From assembly GCA_023459335.1 (NCBI GenBank), contig JAEWUO010000007.1, positions 62,001-126,000 on the forward strand: a stretch of DNA of 64,000 bases, written 5' to 3'. The position numbers and the translations under genes were made by a program. The notes below the pieces were generated by a model. That model made no database searches. It was not told the DNA's origin and was given only the letters and a program-made list of their open reading frames with translations. This document shows, piece after piece, positions 15,878 through 23,822 of this stretch (position 1 is the first letter of the stretch; every line of letters starts with the position of its first letter). The DNA comes from Bacillota bacterium (GTDB taxonomy: Bacteria; Bacillota; Clostridia; Christensenellales; CAG-138).

Positions 15878-16468
15878 CTATTTACCGTTTCGGAGCTGAC
15901 CGCCGCGCACGGCTCGCTCAAGATAACCGCCGTGCTGCACCTTGATATCGCTGACGGTCACCACGGCGCCGTTGCAGTGATCCTCCAGAATCGTGAGCGC
16001 TTCAGGCAGGCGTTTGCGCTGCATGGTCATCATCAGCATGCTGTGATCGTCGTCCCTTCCGTGCACATCCAGCGTGGTGACGCCAAATCCCTTGCTGCGA
16101 AGGCACGCTTCCGCTTCTTTTGCGGAAGCCGGATCCGGCAGGACAACCTGCATGGAGCTCAAGCCGAACGCGAGAAGCTCGTCGAGCCAGCTGCCGATAT
16201 AGTTGCCGCAGGCGAACGCGAGCGCATACACGATGCCTTTGAGGAAATCTTCCTTAAAACCCGTCAATACGCTGCTTGCGATGACGAGCCAAAGCGTGAT
16301 TTCAATGATCGCGATCAACGAGCCGACCGTACGCTCGCCGCGATTGATCAGCACAATACGAAGGGTGCCGAACGACACCTCGAGAATTTTCCCGAAAAAG
16401 ATAAACAGATAAACCCAGACTGTTGAACCTTTGGCGAACGCTTCGATCGCCTGTAAAAACTGATTCAT
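15878..16468 (-). CDS. DUF2179/DUF5698 family membrane protein (UPF0316)
   Basis: A 196-residue integral membrane protein with three hydrophobic segments in residues 18-105 (around VWVYLFIFFGKILEV, SLIAIIEITLWLVIASSVL and IVYALAFACGNYIGSWLD). A soluble C-terminal DUF2179 domain follows (about 110-180) containing GFGVTTLDVHGRDDD. The family function is unknown. The ATG at 16468 follows AAAGGGGG, and a near-consensus promoter lies immediately upstream. Confidence 0.85.
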   Translation of the reverse strand: MNQFLQAIEAFAKGSTVWVYLFIFFGKILEVSFGTLRIVLINRGERTVGSLIAIIEITLWLVIASSVLTGFKEDFLKGIVYALAFACGNYIGSWLDELLAFGLSSMQVVLPDPASAKEAEACLRSKGFGVTTLDVHGRDDDHSMLMMTMQRKRLPEALTILEDHCNGAVVTVSDIKVQHGGYLERAVRGGQLRNGK

Positions 16469-16493
16469 GGCTCAACCCCCTTTCAGCTTGCCG

Positions 16494-16523
16494 ATTATAC
16501 AGGAACGGTGTTACGATTGTCAA
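16494..16523 (-). promoter_or_regulatory. promoter of the DUF2179 gene
   Basis: Minus strand TTGACA (16523-16518), 18-nt spacer, TATAAT (16499-16494), 25 nt upstream of the start codon. Confidence 0.75.
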
Positions 16524-16573
16524 CGAAAGCAAATGTGAAACAAAGCGACAAAAATGCAAACGCTGGATCGAAT

Positions 16574-17335
16574 ATGGCTACGACGCAAACAAGAAAAAAA
16601 CCATATAGCGGCAGTTTCGGCTGGAATCCCTGGCACGGATGCCACAAGATTTCGGCGGGATGCGCGCACTGTTATGTCTACCGGATCGACGGCTGGCACG
16701 GCAGGGACGCAAGCCTTGTGAAGAAAACGAACGATTTTTATCTTCCGATTTCACACGCGAGGGACGGATCCTACAAAATTCCATCCGGCAGTTATATTTG
16801 GACTTGTTTCTCTTCCGATTTTCTCCTTGAGGATGCCGACGCATGGCGCGGCGAAGCCTGGCGGATGATCCGCGAGCGTTCCGACTGTGCGTTTCTCTTC
16901 ATCACGAAGCGGATTACACGATTCGCGCAGTGCCTGCCGGCGGACTGGGGCGGGGGATATCCAAATGTTTCCATCTGCTGCACGGTGGAAAACCAGGCGA
17001 AGGCGGACGAGCGTCTGCCTGTCTTTCGCGACGCGCCGATCCGGCAGAAGATGATCGTTTGCGAGCCTCTGCTCGAGAAGATCGATCTTTCGAATTTTCT
17101 CGGCGAATGGGTCGGCAACGTTACGGTCGGCGGAGAGTCAGGCGAAGGCGCGCGCATCTGCAATTACGATTGGGTGCTCGATATCCGCAGGCAGTGCATC
17201 GAGGCGAACGTGCCGTTTACGTTCAAACAAACGGGCGCGAACTTCGTTAAGGACGAAAAGACATATCAGATTCCGCGCAAACTGCAGCATGCGCAGGCGA
17301 AGAAAGCAAACATCAATACGTCGAGACGGCTTTGA
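16574..17335 (+). CDS. DUF5131 family protein (phage Gp37/Gp68-like)
   Basis: A 253-residue protein recognised by the family opening WNPWHGC followed by ISAGCAHCY, the WTCFSSDFLLEDAD block, FLFITKRITRF, VSICCTVENQ and the late GGESGEGARIC. The family was first named from phage proteins but is widespread on chromosomes; no function is established. The N-terminal Cx6CxxC set could bind a metal or an Fe-S cluster (inference). The ATG at 16574 begins the conserved part but has only a weak GGA upstream; a GTG at 16535 in the same frame is an alternative. It ends 7 bp from a convergent lipoprotein gene and lies about 600 bp before two tRNA genes. Confidence 0.8.
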   Translation: MATTQTRKKPYSGSFGWNPWHGCHKISAGCAHCYVYRIDGWHGRDASLVKKTNDFYLPISHARDGSYKIPSGSYIWTCFSSDFLLEDADAWRGEAWRMIRERSDCAFLFITKRITRFAQCLPADWGGGYPNVSICCTVENQAKADERLPVFRDAPIRQKMIVCEPLLEKIDLSNFLGEWVGNVTVGGESGEGARICNYDWVLDIRRQCIEANVPFTFKQTGANFVKDEKTYQIPRKLQHAQAKKANINTSRRL

Positions 17336-17342
17336 TCTAGGT

Positions 17343-17729
17343 TTAAGGAACGTACGCCGTCACATAGACACCCGTGATCCGCGAATCGCTGTCGCATTCC
17401 GCGGTCTCGCTGAAGCTTTCTCCGACGGAAACGGATGTGTTGAACGTATCGCTGACGACGCAGCTCGCGATCGTATTTCCATCCCGGTCGATAAACTCGA
17501 CGAGCGCTTCGATGGAGTCAAGGTCTTCGGTGCCGAGGTTCAGAAAGCGAATACGCGCGGTGGTTTTGCCGCCGTCCACCTTCAGTTCGCGGACGGTGGT
17601 TTCGATCTGGCTCCCGCCGTAAAAGAGTTTCGACGTAGTGTTCAGAATCGTGGTCGATTCGGTTTTGCAGCCCGCAAGAAACGCAAGCAGCAGAAGCGCG
17701 ATGAACACGAGCGGCATCGTTTTACGCAT
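17343..17729 (-). CDS. small putative lipoprotein with FxLYD-like domain
   Basis: A 128-residue protein with a lipoprotein signal: MRKT, a hydrophobic stretch, and the lipobox LAGC giving Cys21 as the lipidated residue. The mature part is a predicted beta-sandwich with alternating hydrophobic residues and RIRFLNLGTEDLDSIEALVE, resembling FxLYD-type domains of surface proteins. Function unknown. It is convergent with the DUF5131 gene and leaves only 7 bp between stops. Confidence 0.7.
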   Translation of the reverse strand: MRKTMPLVFIALLLLAFLAGCKTESTTILNTTSKLFYGGSQIETTVRELKVDGGKTTARIRFLNLGTEDLDSIEALVEFIDRDGNTIASCVVSDTFNTSVSVGESFSETAECDSDSRITGVYVTAYVP

Positions 17730-17882
17730 GTTTCAATTTATCCTCCGATTCGGCGCTTTTTCACGCGTCTGAATGACTTCATTATATGATTTCGCGTCTT
17801 CTTCTGCAATGAAATGAACAGGAATCCCATCGAGTTTCACATTTATGTCAAATGCGCGTCCAATCGGGGTAAGATTCCGCCG

Positions 17883-17912
17883 TTGACAATCATTTCATGA
17901 ATTTGCTATACT
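17883..17912 (+). promoter_or_regulatory. promoter of the serine tRNA pair
   Basis: TTGACA (17883-17888), 18-nt spacer, TATACT (17907-17912), 17 nt before the first tRNA. Confidence 0.8.
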
Positions 17913-17929
17913 TCACTAGGTGCGTTTCT

Positions 17930-18018
17930 GGAGAGATGTCCGAGTGGTTTATGGAGCCAGTCTTGAAAACTGGTGATGCTGCAAGGCACCGGGGGTTCGA
18001 ATCCCTCTCTCTCCGCCA
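17930..18018 (+). tRNA. tRNA-Ser (anticodon TGA)
   Basis: Acceptor arms GGAGAGA and TCTCTCC pair fully, with G discriminator and encoded CCA. The anticodon loop CTTGAAA gives TGA, reading UCA/UCN serine codons. A long variable arm (type II tRNA) and the T-loop GGTTCGAATCC are present. Confidence 0.97.
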
Positions 18019-18037
18019 GCATCAGACAAATCAATAC

Positions 18038-18130
18038 GGAGAAGTACCCAAGTGGCTGTAAGGGGCTCCCCTGCTAAGGGAGTAGACTGGGGTAACCGGT
18101 GCGTGGGTTCAAATCCCACCTTCTCCGCCA
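18038..18130 (+). tRNA. tRNA-Ser (anticodon GCT)
   Basis: Acceptor GGAGAAG pairs with CTTCTCC; G discriminator and encoded CCA. The anticodon loop CTGCTAA gives GCT, reading AGC/AGU. Long variable arm with a TGGGGT...ACCGGT-type stem and T-loop GGTTCAAATCC. It is 19 nt after the first tRNA and shares its transcript. Confidence 0.97.
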
Positions 18131-18131
18131 C

Positions 18132-18160
18132 AAAAGAGCGTCATTCGACGCTCTTTTGAT
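18132..18160 (+). terminator. terminator of the tRNA operon
   Basis: AAAGAGCGTC-ATTC-GACGCTCTTT hairpin with the stem's own A/T ends supplying the T-run, directly after the second tRNA. Confidence 0.85.
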
Positions 18161-18230
18161 TTGTAATTCGTATTTTATTGGGATTATAATCGAGTAGAAT
18201 ATAATATTAGACAGTTGAAAGGAGTTCATC

Positions 18231-18575
18231 ATGGACGAATCGGAACATCTCTATATCCTTTGGACAAACGCAGACATACTGACGTCCGACAAAATGGTCA
18301 TGATGTACGCGACGAACGCCATGCTATCCAAATGGTGGGAAGCGGTTACCGTCATCATATGGGGAGCCACCGCGAAGCTGGTCGCCGAAAATGAGCAGAT
18401 TCAGACGAGAATCCTGCTGGCGCAGCAGGCGGGCGTGAAGTTTTCCGCATGCAAAGCATGCACCGATCAGCTCGGGACATCCGAAAAGCTGACCGATCTT
18501 GGTATTGAAGTGGTCTATTGGGGAGTAAGCCTGACGGAAATTCTGAAAAGCGGCAAGAAACTGATTACGATATAA
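18231..18575 (+). CDS. DsrE family protein
   Basis: A 114-residue DsrE/DsrF-fold protein: LYILWTNADILTSDKMVMMYATNAM at the start, VIIWGATAKLVAENE and GVKFSACKACTDQLG with two cysteines near residues 75-78, then a short C-terminal helix. DsrE-fold proteins often carry persulfide sulfur or act in sulfur relay, and the CKAC pair sits at the usual active position. No dsr, tus or sulfurtransferase genes lie nearby. The ATG follows AAAGGAG. The stop is 14 bp from the stop of the convergent cupin gene. Confidence 0.82.
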   Translation: MDESEHLYILWTNADILTSDKMVMMYATNAMLSKWWEAVTVIIWGATAKLVAENEQIQTRILLAQQAGVKFSACKACTDQLGTSEKLTDLGIEVVYWGVSLTEILKSGKKLITI

Positions 18576-18589
18576 AACAGTTCGGCGCA

Positions 18590-18949
18590 CTAAATCCAAT
18601 CCGGGTGCTCAATCGTCTTGTCGTTATGAACGTTTCCCGTGTTCAAAGCGGTCTTGGCTTCGATCATCAATATCTGCACCTCGTCTTCTGCGACGGGCAT
18701 ATGCTCTACTCCGTGCGGGATCACGATGAACTCGCCTTCTTTCAGCGCGATATCCCGCTCGCGCAGCTTGATTGTCAGACTGCCTTTTACGATAAAGAAC
18801 ATTTCGTCTTCCGTCTCGTGCTGATGCCAGACAAACTCGCCTTTCAGTTTCGCGGCTTTGATATAGGAATCGTTTAGTTCGCCCAGAATTTTCGGACTCC
18901 AGTGCTCGCGAATCAGTTCCATTTTCTCCGCAATGTTGACTTTATCCAT
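18590..18949 (-). CDS. cupin-domain protein
   Basis: A 119-residue single cupin. The first metal-binding motif appears as FVWHQHETEDEMFFIVKG (His, His, Glu) and the second as LKEGEFIVIPHGVEHMPVA (His). The barrel is complete but no catalytic assignment is possible; many such proteins bind small sugars or act as isomerases. The ATG follows GGAGG. It is divergent from the DsrE-like gene at 19052 and shares with it a promoter region built on a palindromic -10. Confidence 0.83.
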   Translation of the reverse strand: MDKVNIAEKMELIREHWSPKILGELNDSYIKAAKLKGEFVWHQHETEDEMFFIVKGSLTIKLRERDIALKEGEFIVIPHGVEHMPVAEDEVQILMIEAKTALNTGNVHNDKTIEHPDWI

Positions 18950-18981
18950 CCATATACCTCCGCAAGAGTCTGTTTCGTTCT

Positions 18982-19032
18982 ATGACAATTTAACATGAAA
19001 AGAGTATACTCTTTCTATAAACAATGAATCAA
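18982..19032. promoter_or_regulatory. divergent promoter pair sharing a palindromic -10
   Basis: Plus strand: ATGACA (18982-18987), 17 nt, TATACT (19005-19010). Minus strand: TTGATT (19032-19027), 18 nt, TATACT (19008-19003). The two -10 boxes overlap inside the perfect 16-bp palindrome AAAGAGTATACTCTTT (18999-19014), which could also be an operator. It would drive the cupin gene one way and the DsrE-like gene the other. Confidence 0.6.
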
Positions 19033-19051
19033 TGGAAAAGGGATTTGTTAT

Positions 19052-19402
19052 ATGCGCCAGAAAGTTGTATTCCACATTGACGAAATGCTGAAATGGAAAT
19101 TGCTTTTGCACAACGTGAAAAACCTATTGTCATCGTATACCGATTCCGCATCGGAGGTTGACGTTGAAGTATTGGCGAACGGGGAAGCGGTGCAGGCATA
19201 TGTTTTGGACGGCGATGATTCGCTTAAGAGCCATATGGATGTTTTATCGAACAGCGGCGTCGTTTTCGCCGCATGCAACAACGCGCTGACAGGGTATCAC
19301 ATTCCAAAGGAGCAGCTCCTTGCCTTTATCAGAATCGTTCCCGCCGGCGTGAGAGAATTAATCGACCGACAAGCGGAAGGATATGCTTATATCAAACCAT
19401 AA
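19052..19402 (+). CDS. DsrE-like protein
   Basis: A 116-residue DsrE/F-like protein: VVFHIDEMLKWKLLLHNVKNLL, then EVDVEVLANGEAVQAYVL, a single Cys in VVFAACNNALTGYHI, and a C-terminal GVRELIDRQAEGYAYIKP that matches the DsrE-like family ending. It is probably a small soluble sulfur-relay-type or regulatory protein; the function is not assigned. The start has GGGA upstream and lies behind the symmetric promoter shared with the cupin gene. It differs clearly from the other DsrE protein at 18231, so the two are not a recent duplication. Confidence 0.8.
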   Translation: MRQKVVFHIDEMLKWKLLLHNVKNLLSSYTDSASEVDVEVLANGEAVQAYVLDGDDSLKSHMDVLSNSGVVFAACNNALTGYHIPKEQLLAFIRIVPAGVRELIDRQAEGYAYIKP

Positions 19403-19450
19403 AATGCGCTGGAATATTTATATCCTGCGCAAGATTCTGAATCAAAGCAC

Positions 19451-20353
19451 TTATGATCCGATCAACGCCATACCCAAGATGACAAAACCGCCGCCAATCC
19501 ATTGGAACACGTCCGCGCGTTCATGCAGCATCCAAGCGGAAAATAACATGGAAGTCAGCGGCATGAGCCCCGAAAACGCCGCTGCGGTAAACGCGCCGCT
19601 TCGTTTGATGCCCCCGTACCAGCAAAGGTACGCCAGCGCGGTGACGAAGAACCCGTACCAGCCGAGCGCGATCCATCCCGGCACACCGAGAGAACCAAGC
19701 CGTGCGATCGGGTTTTCCAGCGACGCCGGCAGCAAGCAAAACAGTAATGATGCGAACGTGACCAGCGCCGTCTGAACCAACGGGTCGAGCGGCGTTCCGT
19801 TTTCGTTCAGCCGCAGCACGGAAGCGCGGGAAAGGATATTGAATACGGACTCGCTTGCCGCCGCCCCGATGACCAGCAGGTTTCCGATCAGGTGTTCCAT
19901 CTTAATTTCGCCGCCGCGCACGATATTCTGCACGAGCAGCACGCCCGCCGCCGTCGCGAGAACGCCAAGAATCGTTCGAGCATTCGCTTTTTCGCGCAGA
20001 AGCGCCCGCGCGAGAAACGCCGTGATCGCGGGCGTCGTTCCGGTCATAATCCCCGCTTCCAGCGAAGTGGTGCGGGTCAATCCGTTCAATAGTAAAAACC
20101 GAAACAGAAACATGCCAAACAATGCCTGAAGGCAAATCTCGCCGATGGTTCTCCAGGTCATAACACGAATCGCGTTTTTCAGTTTGCGAAAGCAAACCGG
20201 CAGCAGCAGAATCAGCGCGAATAAGAAACTGGCCGCCGCGATGGTGAACACGCCGATCCTGCCCGAAACGTAACGCGCCGCGACAACGCTGGTTCCTGCG
20301 AACGAGAACGCGCCGACCAAATAGAATTTGCCTTTCATCGCTTCGTTTTTCAT
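19451..20353 (-). CDS. EamA (drug/metabolite transporter) family permease
   Basis: A 300-residue membrane protein with about ten hydrophobic segments and two internally repeated EamA domains (about 8-145 and 158-300). Typical blocks are FLLLNGLTRTTSLEAGIMTG, PAITAFLARALLREKA, and in the second half AFSGLMPLTSMLFSAWMLHE. Members export amino acids, nucleosides or metabolites; the substrate is unknown. The ATG at 20353 follows GGGAGA. It is divergent from a MocR-type regulator, which commonly controls such an adjacent transporter. Confidence 0.88.
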   Translation of the reverse strand: MKNEAMKGKFYLVGAFSFAGTSVVAARYVSGRIGVFTIAAASFLFALILLLPVCFRKLKNAIRVMTWRTIGEICLQALFGMFLFRFLLLNGLTRTTSLEAGIMTGTTPAITAFLARALLREKANARTILGVLATAAGVLLVQNIVRGGEIKMEHLIGNLLVIGAAASESVFNILSRASVLRLNENGTPLDPLVQTALVTFASLLFCLLPASLENPIARLGSLGVPGWIALGWYGFFVTALAYLCWYGGIKRSGAFTAAAFSGLMPLTSMLFSAWMLHERADVFQWIGGGFVILGMALIGS

Positions 20354-20404
20354 CTGATCTCCCGTTGTGTTTTTTAATTCATCTGATACAATAGTATAAA
20401 GATG

Positions 20405-20452
20405 ACTGGTATATCGAAAGCACCAGATATAAACGAATTTACACATACCAGT
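20405..20452. promoter_or_regulatory. inverted repeat between EamA and MocR genes, possible MocR operator
   Basis: ACTGGTAT (20405-20412) and ATACCAGT (20445-20452) form a perfect 8-bp inverted repeat whose centres are 40 bp apart, about four helical turns. It lies just downstream of a plus-strand TTGTGT-16-TACAAT promoter (20365-20392) and over the likely promoter of the EamA gene. Confidence 0.45.
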
Positions 20453-20461
20453 AAAGATGAG

Positions 20462-21853
20462 ATGAAGCTGATACAAATCGACCGCATGAGCGAGAAACCG
20501 ATCCGTCGACAGATTTACGCGCAGATACGAGATCAGATCGTATCCGGGGAGATGTGCGGAGGCGAGCCGCTGCCCTCCACGAGACAACTTGCCGCAGAAC
20601 TCGGCGCCGCGCGCAGCACGGTCGTCGAAGCGTACGATATGCTCCTCGCAGAAGGATATTTATTGAGCAGGCAGGGCGCTCAGACGGTCGTTTCGGAAAA
20701 CCTCGTGACAGGTGCGGCGATCGTGCCGATCCGTCGCGATCAAACCGATCAAAAGCAGAAAATCCTCGCAGACTTTTCGACCGGAAGACCTGACCTGTTC
20801 GGTTTCCCGCGTTCCCAGTGGGCGAAGCTCCTCTCCGGCGCCGTAATCGAACTTCCGCCGGAGCAATATGGCTACACCGGTCCGCAGGGATACGCGCCGC
20901 TGCGAGAGGAAATCGCTTCCTGGCTTATGAGGGGCCGCGGGCTGAACGTTTCCGCGGAGGATATTTTCATTACCGCGGGTGCGACGCACGCGCTCCGCAT
21001 TCTTATGGATTTGCTCTGCCCGCATGGTGAGCGCGTCATTCTCGAAGATCCTTGCCATTCCGGCCTTTACGGCGCGCTGCTGTCCTGCGGCTGCGAGATC
21101 GTACCGGCCGAAGCGGACGATCACGGATTGAAAACAGATCTGCTGACCGGCGCGGAACACGCAAAGATGATTTACGTTACCCCGTCGCACCAGTTTCCGC
21201 TTGGCGGCATCCTGCCCGCTTCCCGCAGGGCAGCGCTGATCCGGTATGCGCGGGAAAACGACGTATACATTGTGGAGGACGATTACGACAGCGAATTCCG
21301 CTATACCGGCGCACCGGTCGCACCGCTGCTTTCGCTTGACGCGCAGCGCGTTATCTATGTCGGTACGTTCAGCAAAACCGCGTTTCCCGCGATGCGGCTG
21401 GGGTTTGTGATCCTTCCTTCCGCGCTGCAGACGCGCTGGCGCGAACTCAGAACGCACCACGATGTGCAGAATCCACCGTTTGAACAGGCTGCCTTATGCG
21501 AGTTTTTAAAATCGCGCAGATTCGACCGGCATATCCGAGCGATGCGAAACCGTTACGGCAAGCGGCGGCAGGCGCTGATGGAAGCTCTGACAAACAATTT
21601 TGGCACGGATTGGTCGCCTTGCGGCGACGCGGCTGGGCTGCACGTAACAATTCGGTTCCCGGGAAGGCGGTTCGGCGACGCGTTCCGCACACGCTGCGCA
21701 GAGCACGGTATCCAAGTCGTACCGCTGGAAGACCACAGCATCATTAAGGGAAAACATGAAGACGAACTTGTTATGGGATACGGTCACCTGGAGACGGAAG
21801 CGATCGAAAGCGGCGTGCGTTTGCTGGCGGAAATGATTGCATATGAGGAATGA
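20462..21853 (+). CDS. MocR family regulator (GntR helix-turn-helix fused to PLP aminotransferase domain)
   Basis: A 463-residue protein. Residues 5-75 are a GntR winged helix with PLPSTRQLAAELGAARSTVVEAY; residues 100-460 are a class I aminotransferase-like domain with SQWAKLLSG, YVTPSHQFPLGG, IVEDDYDSEFRY and the PLP-lysine segment YVGTFSKTAFPAMRLGF. Such proteins are transcription factors sensing a PLP adduct, for example in PLP synthesis or amino acid metabolism. The ATG at 20462 starts the conserved domain; an ATG at 20402 would leave almost no 5' leader. It probably controls the divergent EamA transporter. Confidence 0.9.
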   Translation: MKLIQIDRMSEKPIRRQIYAQIRDQIVSGEMCGGEPLPSTRQLAAELGAARSTVVEAYDMLLAEGYLLSRQGAQTVVSENLVTGAAIVPIRRDQTDQKQKILADFSTGRPDLFGFPRSQWAKLLSGAVIELPPEQYGYTGPQGYAPLREEIASWLMRGRGLNVSAEDIFITAGATHALRILMDLLCPHGERVILEDPCHSGLYGALLSCGCEIVPAEADDHGLKTDLLTGAEHAKMIYVTPSHQFPLGGILPASRRAALIRYARENDVYIVEDDYDSEFRYTGAPVAPLLSLDAQRVIYVGTFSKTAFPAMRLGFVILPSALQTRWRELRTHHDVQNPPFEQAALCEFLKSRRFDRHIRAMRNRYGKRRQALMEALTNNFGTDWSPCGDAAGLHVTIRFPGRRFGDAFRTRCAEHGIQVVPLEDHSIIKGKHEDELVMGYGHLETEAIESGVRLLAEMIAYEE

Positions 21854-22010
21854 ACTCAAAATCCCGAGCGAGGGTGTATTTATACGATTTATTTAAAACG
21901 TCGTTCTTGATTTGACATGAAAAATTGACAATATAATGCTTGTTGTTGCCTGTTTGCGGTAGTAAGATAGATCGAATTATAGAATGGAGCGAAAAAGGAG
22001 GATATTCGCC

Positions 22011-23429
22011 ATGAGAAAAACGAAAATCGTTTGCACCATCGGCCCCGCGAGCGAAAGCGAGGATGTCCTCGTTTCGATGATCCGCGCGGGTATGAACACG
22101 GCACGTCTGAATTTTTCCCACGGTTCGCATGAAGAGCATCACGCGCGAATCGAACGAATCAAGAAAATCCGTACCGAACTCGACATGCCGATCGCGATCA
22201 TGCTGGATACCAAGGGGCCGGAATTTCGCATCAAGACGTTCAAAGACGGCAAGATCATCCTGAACGAAGGGGATACGTTTACTTTCACCGAAAAGGATGT
22301 GCAGGGGACAAAGGATCGCGTATCGGTCAGCTTCCCCGGGCTCGCCTGCTCGCTGGAGCCCGGCGACCGCATACTCGTCAATAACGGCCTGCTTATCTTT
22401 GAGGTGAGTAAACTGACGGACACCGACGCGGTCTGTAAAGTAATCGCGGGCGGCGAACTTAGCGACAGGAAGAGCATGAGCTTCCCGAACAAGGTTATTT
22501 GCAAAGAATACCTGAGCGAGCAGGATAAAGATGACTTGCTGTTCGGAATTCAAAACGACGTGGACTATATCGCCGCGTCGTTTGTCTCCACCAAGCAGGA
22601 TCTGCTTGACTTAAGGGCGTTTCTGCGAGAGAACGGCGGGGAAGAGATCGCCATCATCGCCAAGATCGAAAACCGCGCAGGAATCAACAATATCCACGAA
22701 ATCTGCGAGGAGTGCGAGGGCATTATGATCGGACGCGGAGACCTCGGTGTAGAGATCCCGTTTGAGGAACTGCCGTATATCCAAAAATACCTCGTAACGG
22801 AATGCAGGCTCCTAGGCAAGCGCGTCATCACCGCAACGGAGATGCTCGAAAGCATGATCTACAACCCGCGACCGACCCGCGCGGAGATATCGGACGTAGC
22901 GAATGCCGTGTACGACGGTACGAGCGCCGTCATGCTCTCCGGCGAAACCGCCGCGGGCAAGCACCCCGTGGAATCCGTCGCAACCATGGCGAAGATCGCG
23001 GAGGAAACAGAGAAGCACATCCATTATGTGAAACGCTTCCGAAATACGGAGTTTCACATCAAGAATACCGTGGATGCGATTTCTCACGCGACCTGCGGCA
23101 TGGCGATTGACCTCGACGCGAAGGCGATCGTCGCCTGTACGCTTACCGGCATCACGGCGCGCATGATTTCGCGCTTCCGTCCTCCGATGGACATCATCGG
23201 GCTTACGACAAGCCGAAAGGTCTGGTATAAGCTCTCCCTGAGCTGGGGCGTCATTCCGGTGATGAGCGGGACCTTCACCTCGACGGATGTGCTGTTTTAT
23301 CACGCAACGGAGACAGCGAAAAAAGTGTTCGATCTGGAAGCGGGAGATCACATTATCATCACGGGCGGCCATGTGAGCGGCGTGAGCGGCAATACGAGCC
23401 TTATAAAAGTAGAAACAATATACATTTAA
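22011..23429 (+). CDS. pyk: pyruvate kinase
   Basis: A 472-residue glycolytic enzyme converting PEP and ADP to pyruvate and ATP. It starts with KTKIVCTIGPAS, has the LNFSHGSHEEH and MLDTKGPEFR substrate blocks, the active-site lysine region IIAKIENRAGINN and MIGRGDLGVEIPFEE, and ATEMLESMIYNPRPTRAEIS. The C-terminal regulatory domain ends at about residue 472 with no extra PEP-utiliser domain, the common bacterial size. The ATG follows AAAGGAGG at good spacing; an earlier in-frame ATG lacks this site. It ends 15 nt before the promoter of the branched-chain amino acid operon, for which it makes the precursor pyruvate. Confidence 0.97.
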   Translation: MRKTKIVCTIGPASESEDVLVSMIRAGMNTARLNFSHGSHEEHHARIERIKKIRTELDMPIAIMLDTKGPEFRIKTFKDGKIILNEGDTFTFTEKDVQGTKDRVSVSFPGLACSLEPGDRILVNNGLLIFEVSKLTDTDAVCKVIAGGELSDRKSMSFPNKVICKEYLSEQDKDDLLFGIQNDVDYIAASFVSTKQDLLDLRAFLRENGGEEIAIIAKIENRAGINNIHEICEECEGIMIGRGDLGVEIPFEELPYIQKYLVTECRLLGKRVITATEMLESMIYNPRPTRAEISDVANAVYDGTSAVMLSGETAAGKHPVESVATMAKIAEETEKHIHYVKRFRNTEFHIKNTVDAISHATCGMAIDLDAKAIVACTLTGITARMISRFRPPMDIIGLTTSRKVWYKLSLSWGVIPVMSGTFTSTDVLFYHATETAKKVFDLEAGDHIIITGGHVSGVSGNTSLIKVETIYI

Positions 23430-23443
23430 CCTTATAAAAATAC

Positions 23444-23473
23444 TTGACACGAGTAAAAAATATATGGTATATT
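23444..23473 (+). promoter_or_regulatory. promoter of the branched-chain amino acid operon
   Basis: TTGACA (23444-23449), 18-nt spacer, TATATT (23468-23473). Predicted start near 23480, at the beginning of the T-box leader. Confidence 0.75.
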
Positions 23474-23479
23474 ATCGAA

Positions 23480-23780
23480 AATTCATAAAGACATGCAATG
23501 ACAGAGACAGGCTGTTCGCAAGTTCGTCTCAAGAGAGCCGGTGGATGGTGAAAACCGGCGGCGGCGCAAACAGCGAATCCCTCCCGAGCAGAGACGCAGA
23601 AATCAAGTAAGCGTATTACGGTTGGCACCGTTACATGCCGGGGTTTGATAGAACCCGCATAAGAGGATCAGTGCGTTTTCGAGGCAGGAGCAAGCTCCCC
23701 CGACAACACGGGATCAAGTTGAGTGGTACCGCGAGGATGAATCCGTCCCCGTCTCAAGATGAGACGGGGACTTTTTATAA
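23480..23780 (+). promoter_or_regulatory. T-box leader (probable isoleucine specifier ATC)
   Basis: Stem I includes AGAGAGCCGGTGGATGGTGA. The specifier is read as ATC at 23577-23579, six nt before GAGC, the same offset as the GTC in the valS leader of this window. The T-box core TGGTACCGCG is at 23724-23733. The terminator GTCCCCGTCTC-AAGAT-GAGACGGGGAC with TTTTT is at 23745-23776. Uncharged tRNA-Ile would stabilise the antiterminator and switch on cimA and the downstream genes. Confidence 0.9.
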
Positions 23781-23822
23781 CCGTCAGCCGGAATACCGGC
23801 CCCGGCGGCAGGAGGTTATGAT

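Noticed and set aside
17920..18160. tRNA pair as an integration site of a mobile element
   Set aside because: No integrase, no duplicated tRNA 3' end and no att-like repeats are seen in the surrounding 5 kb.
21912..21937. TTGACA and TATAAT upstream of pyruvate kinase as a promoter
   Set aside because: The spacer is only 14 nt, and the second TTGACA at 21925 has no -10 at a suitable distance, so the pyk promoter was left uncalled.
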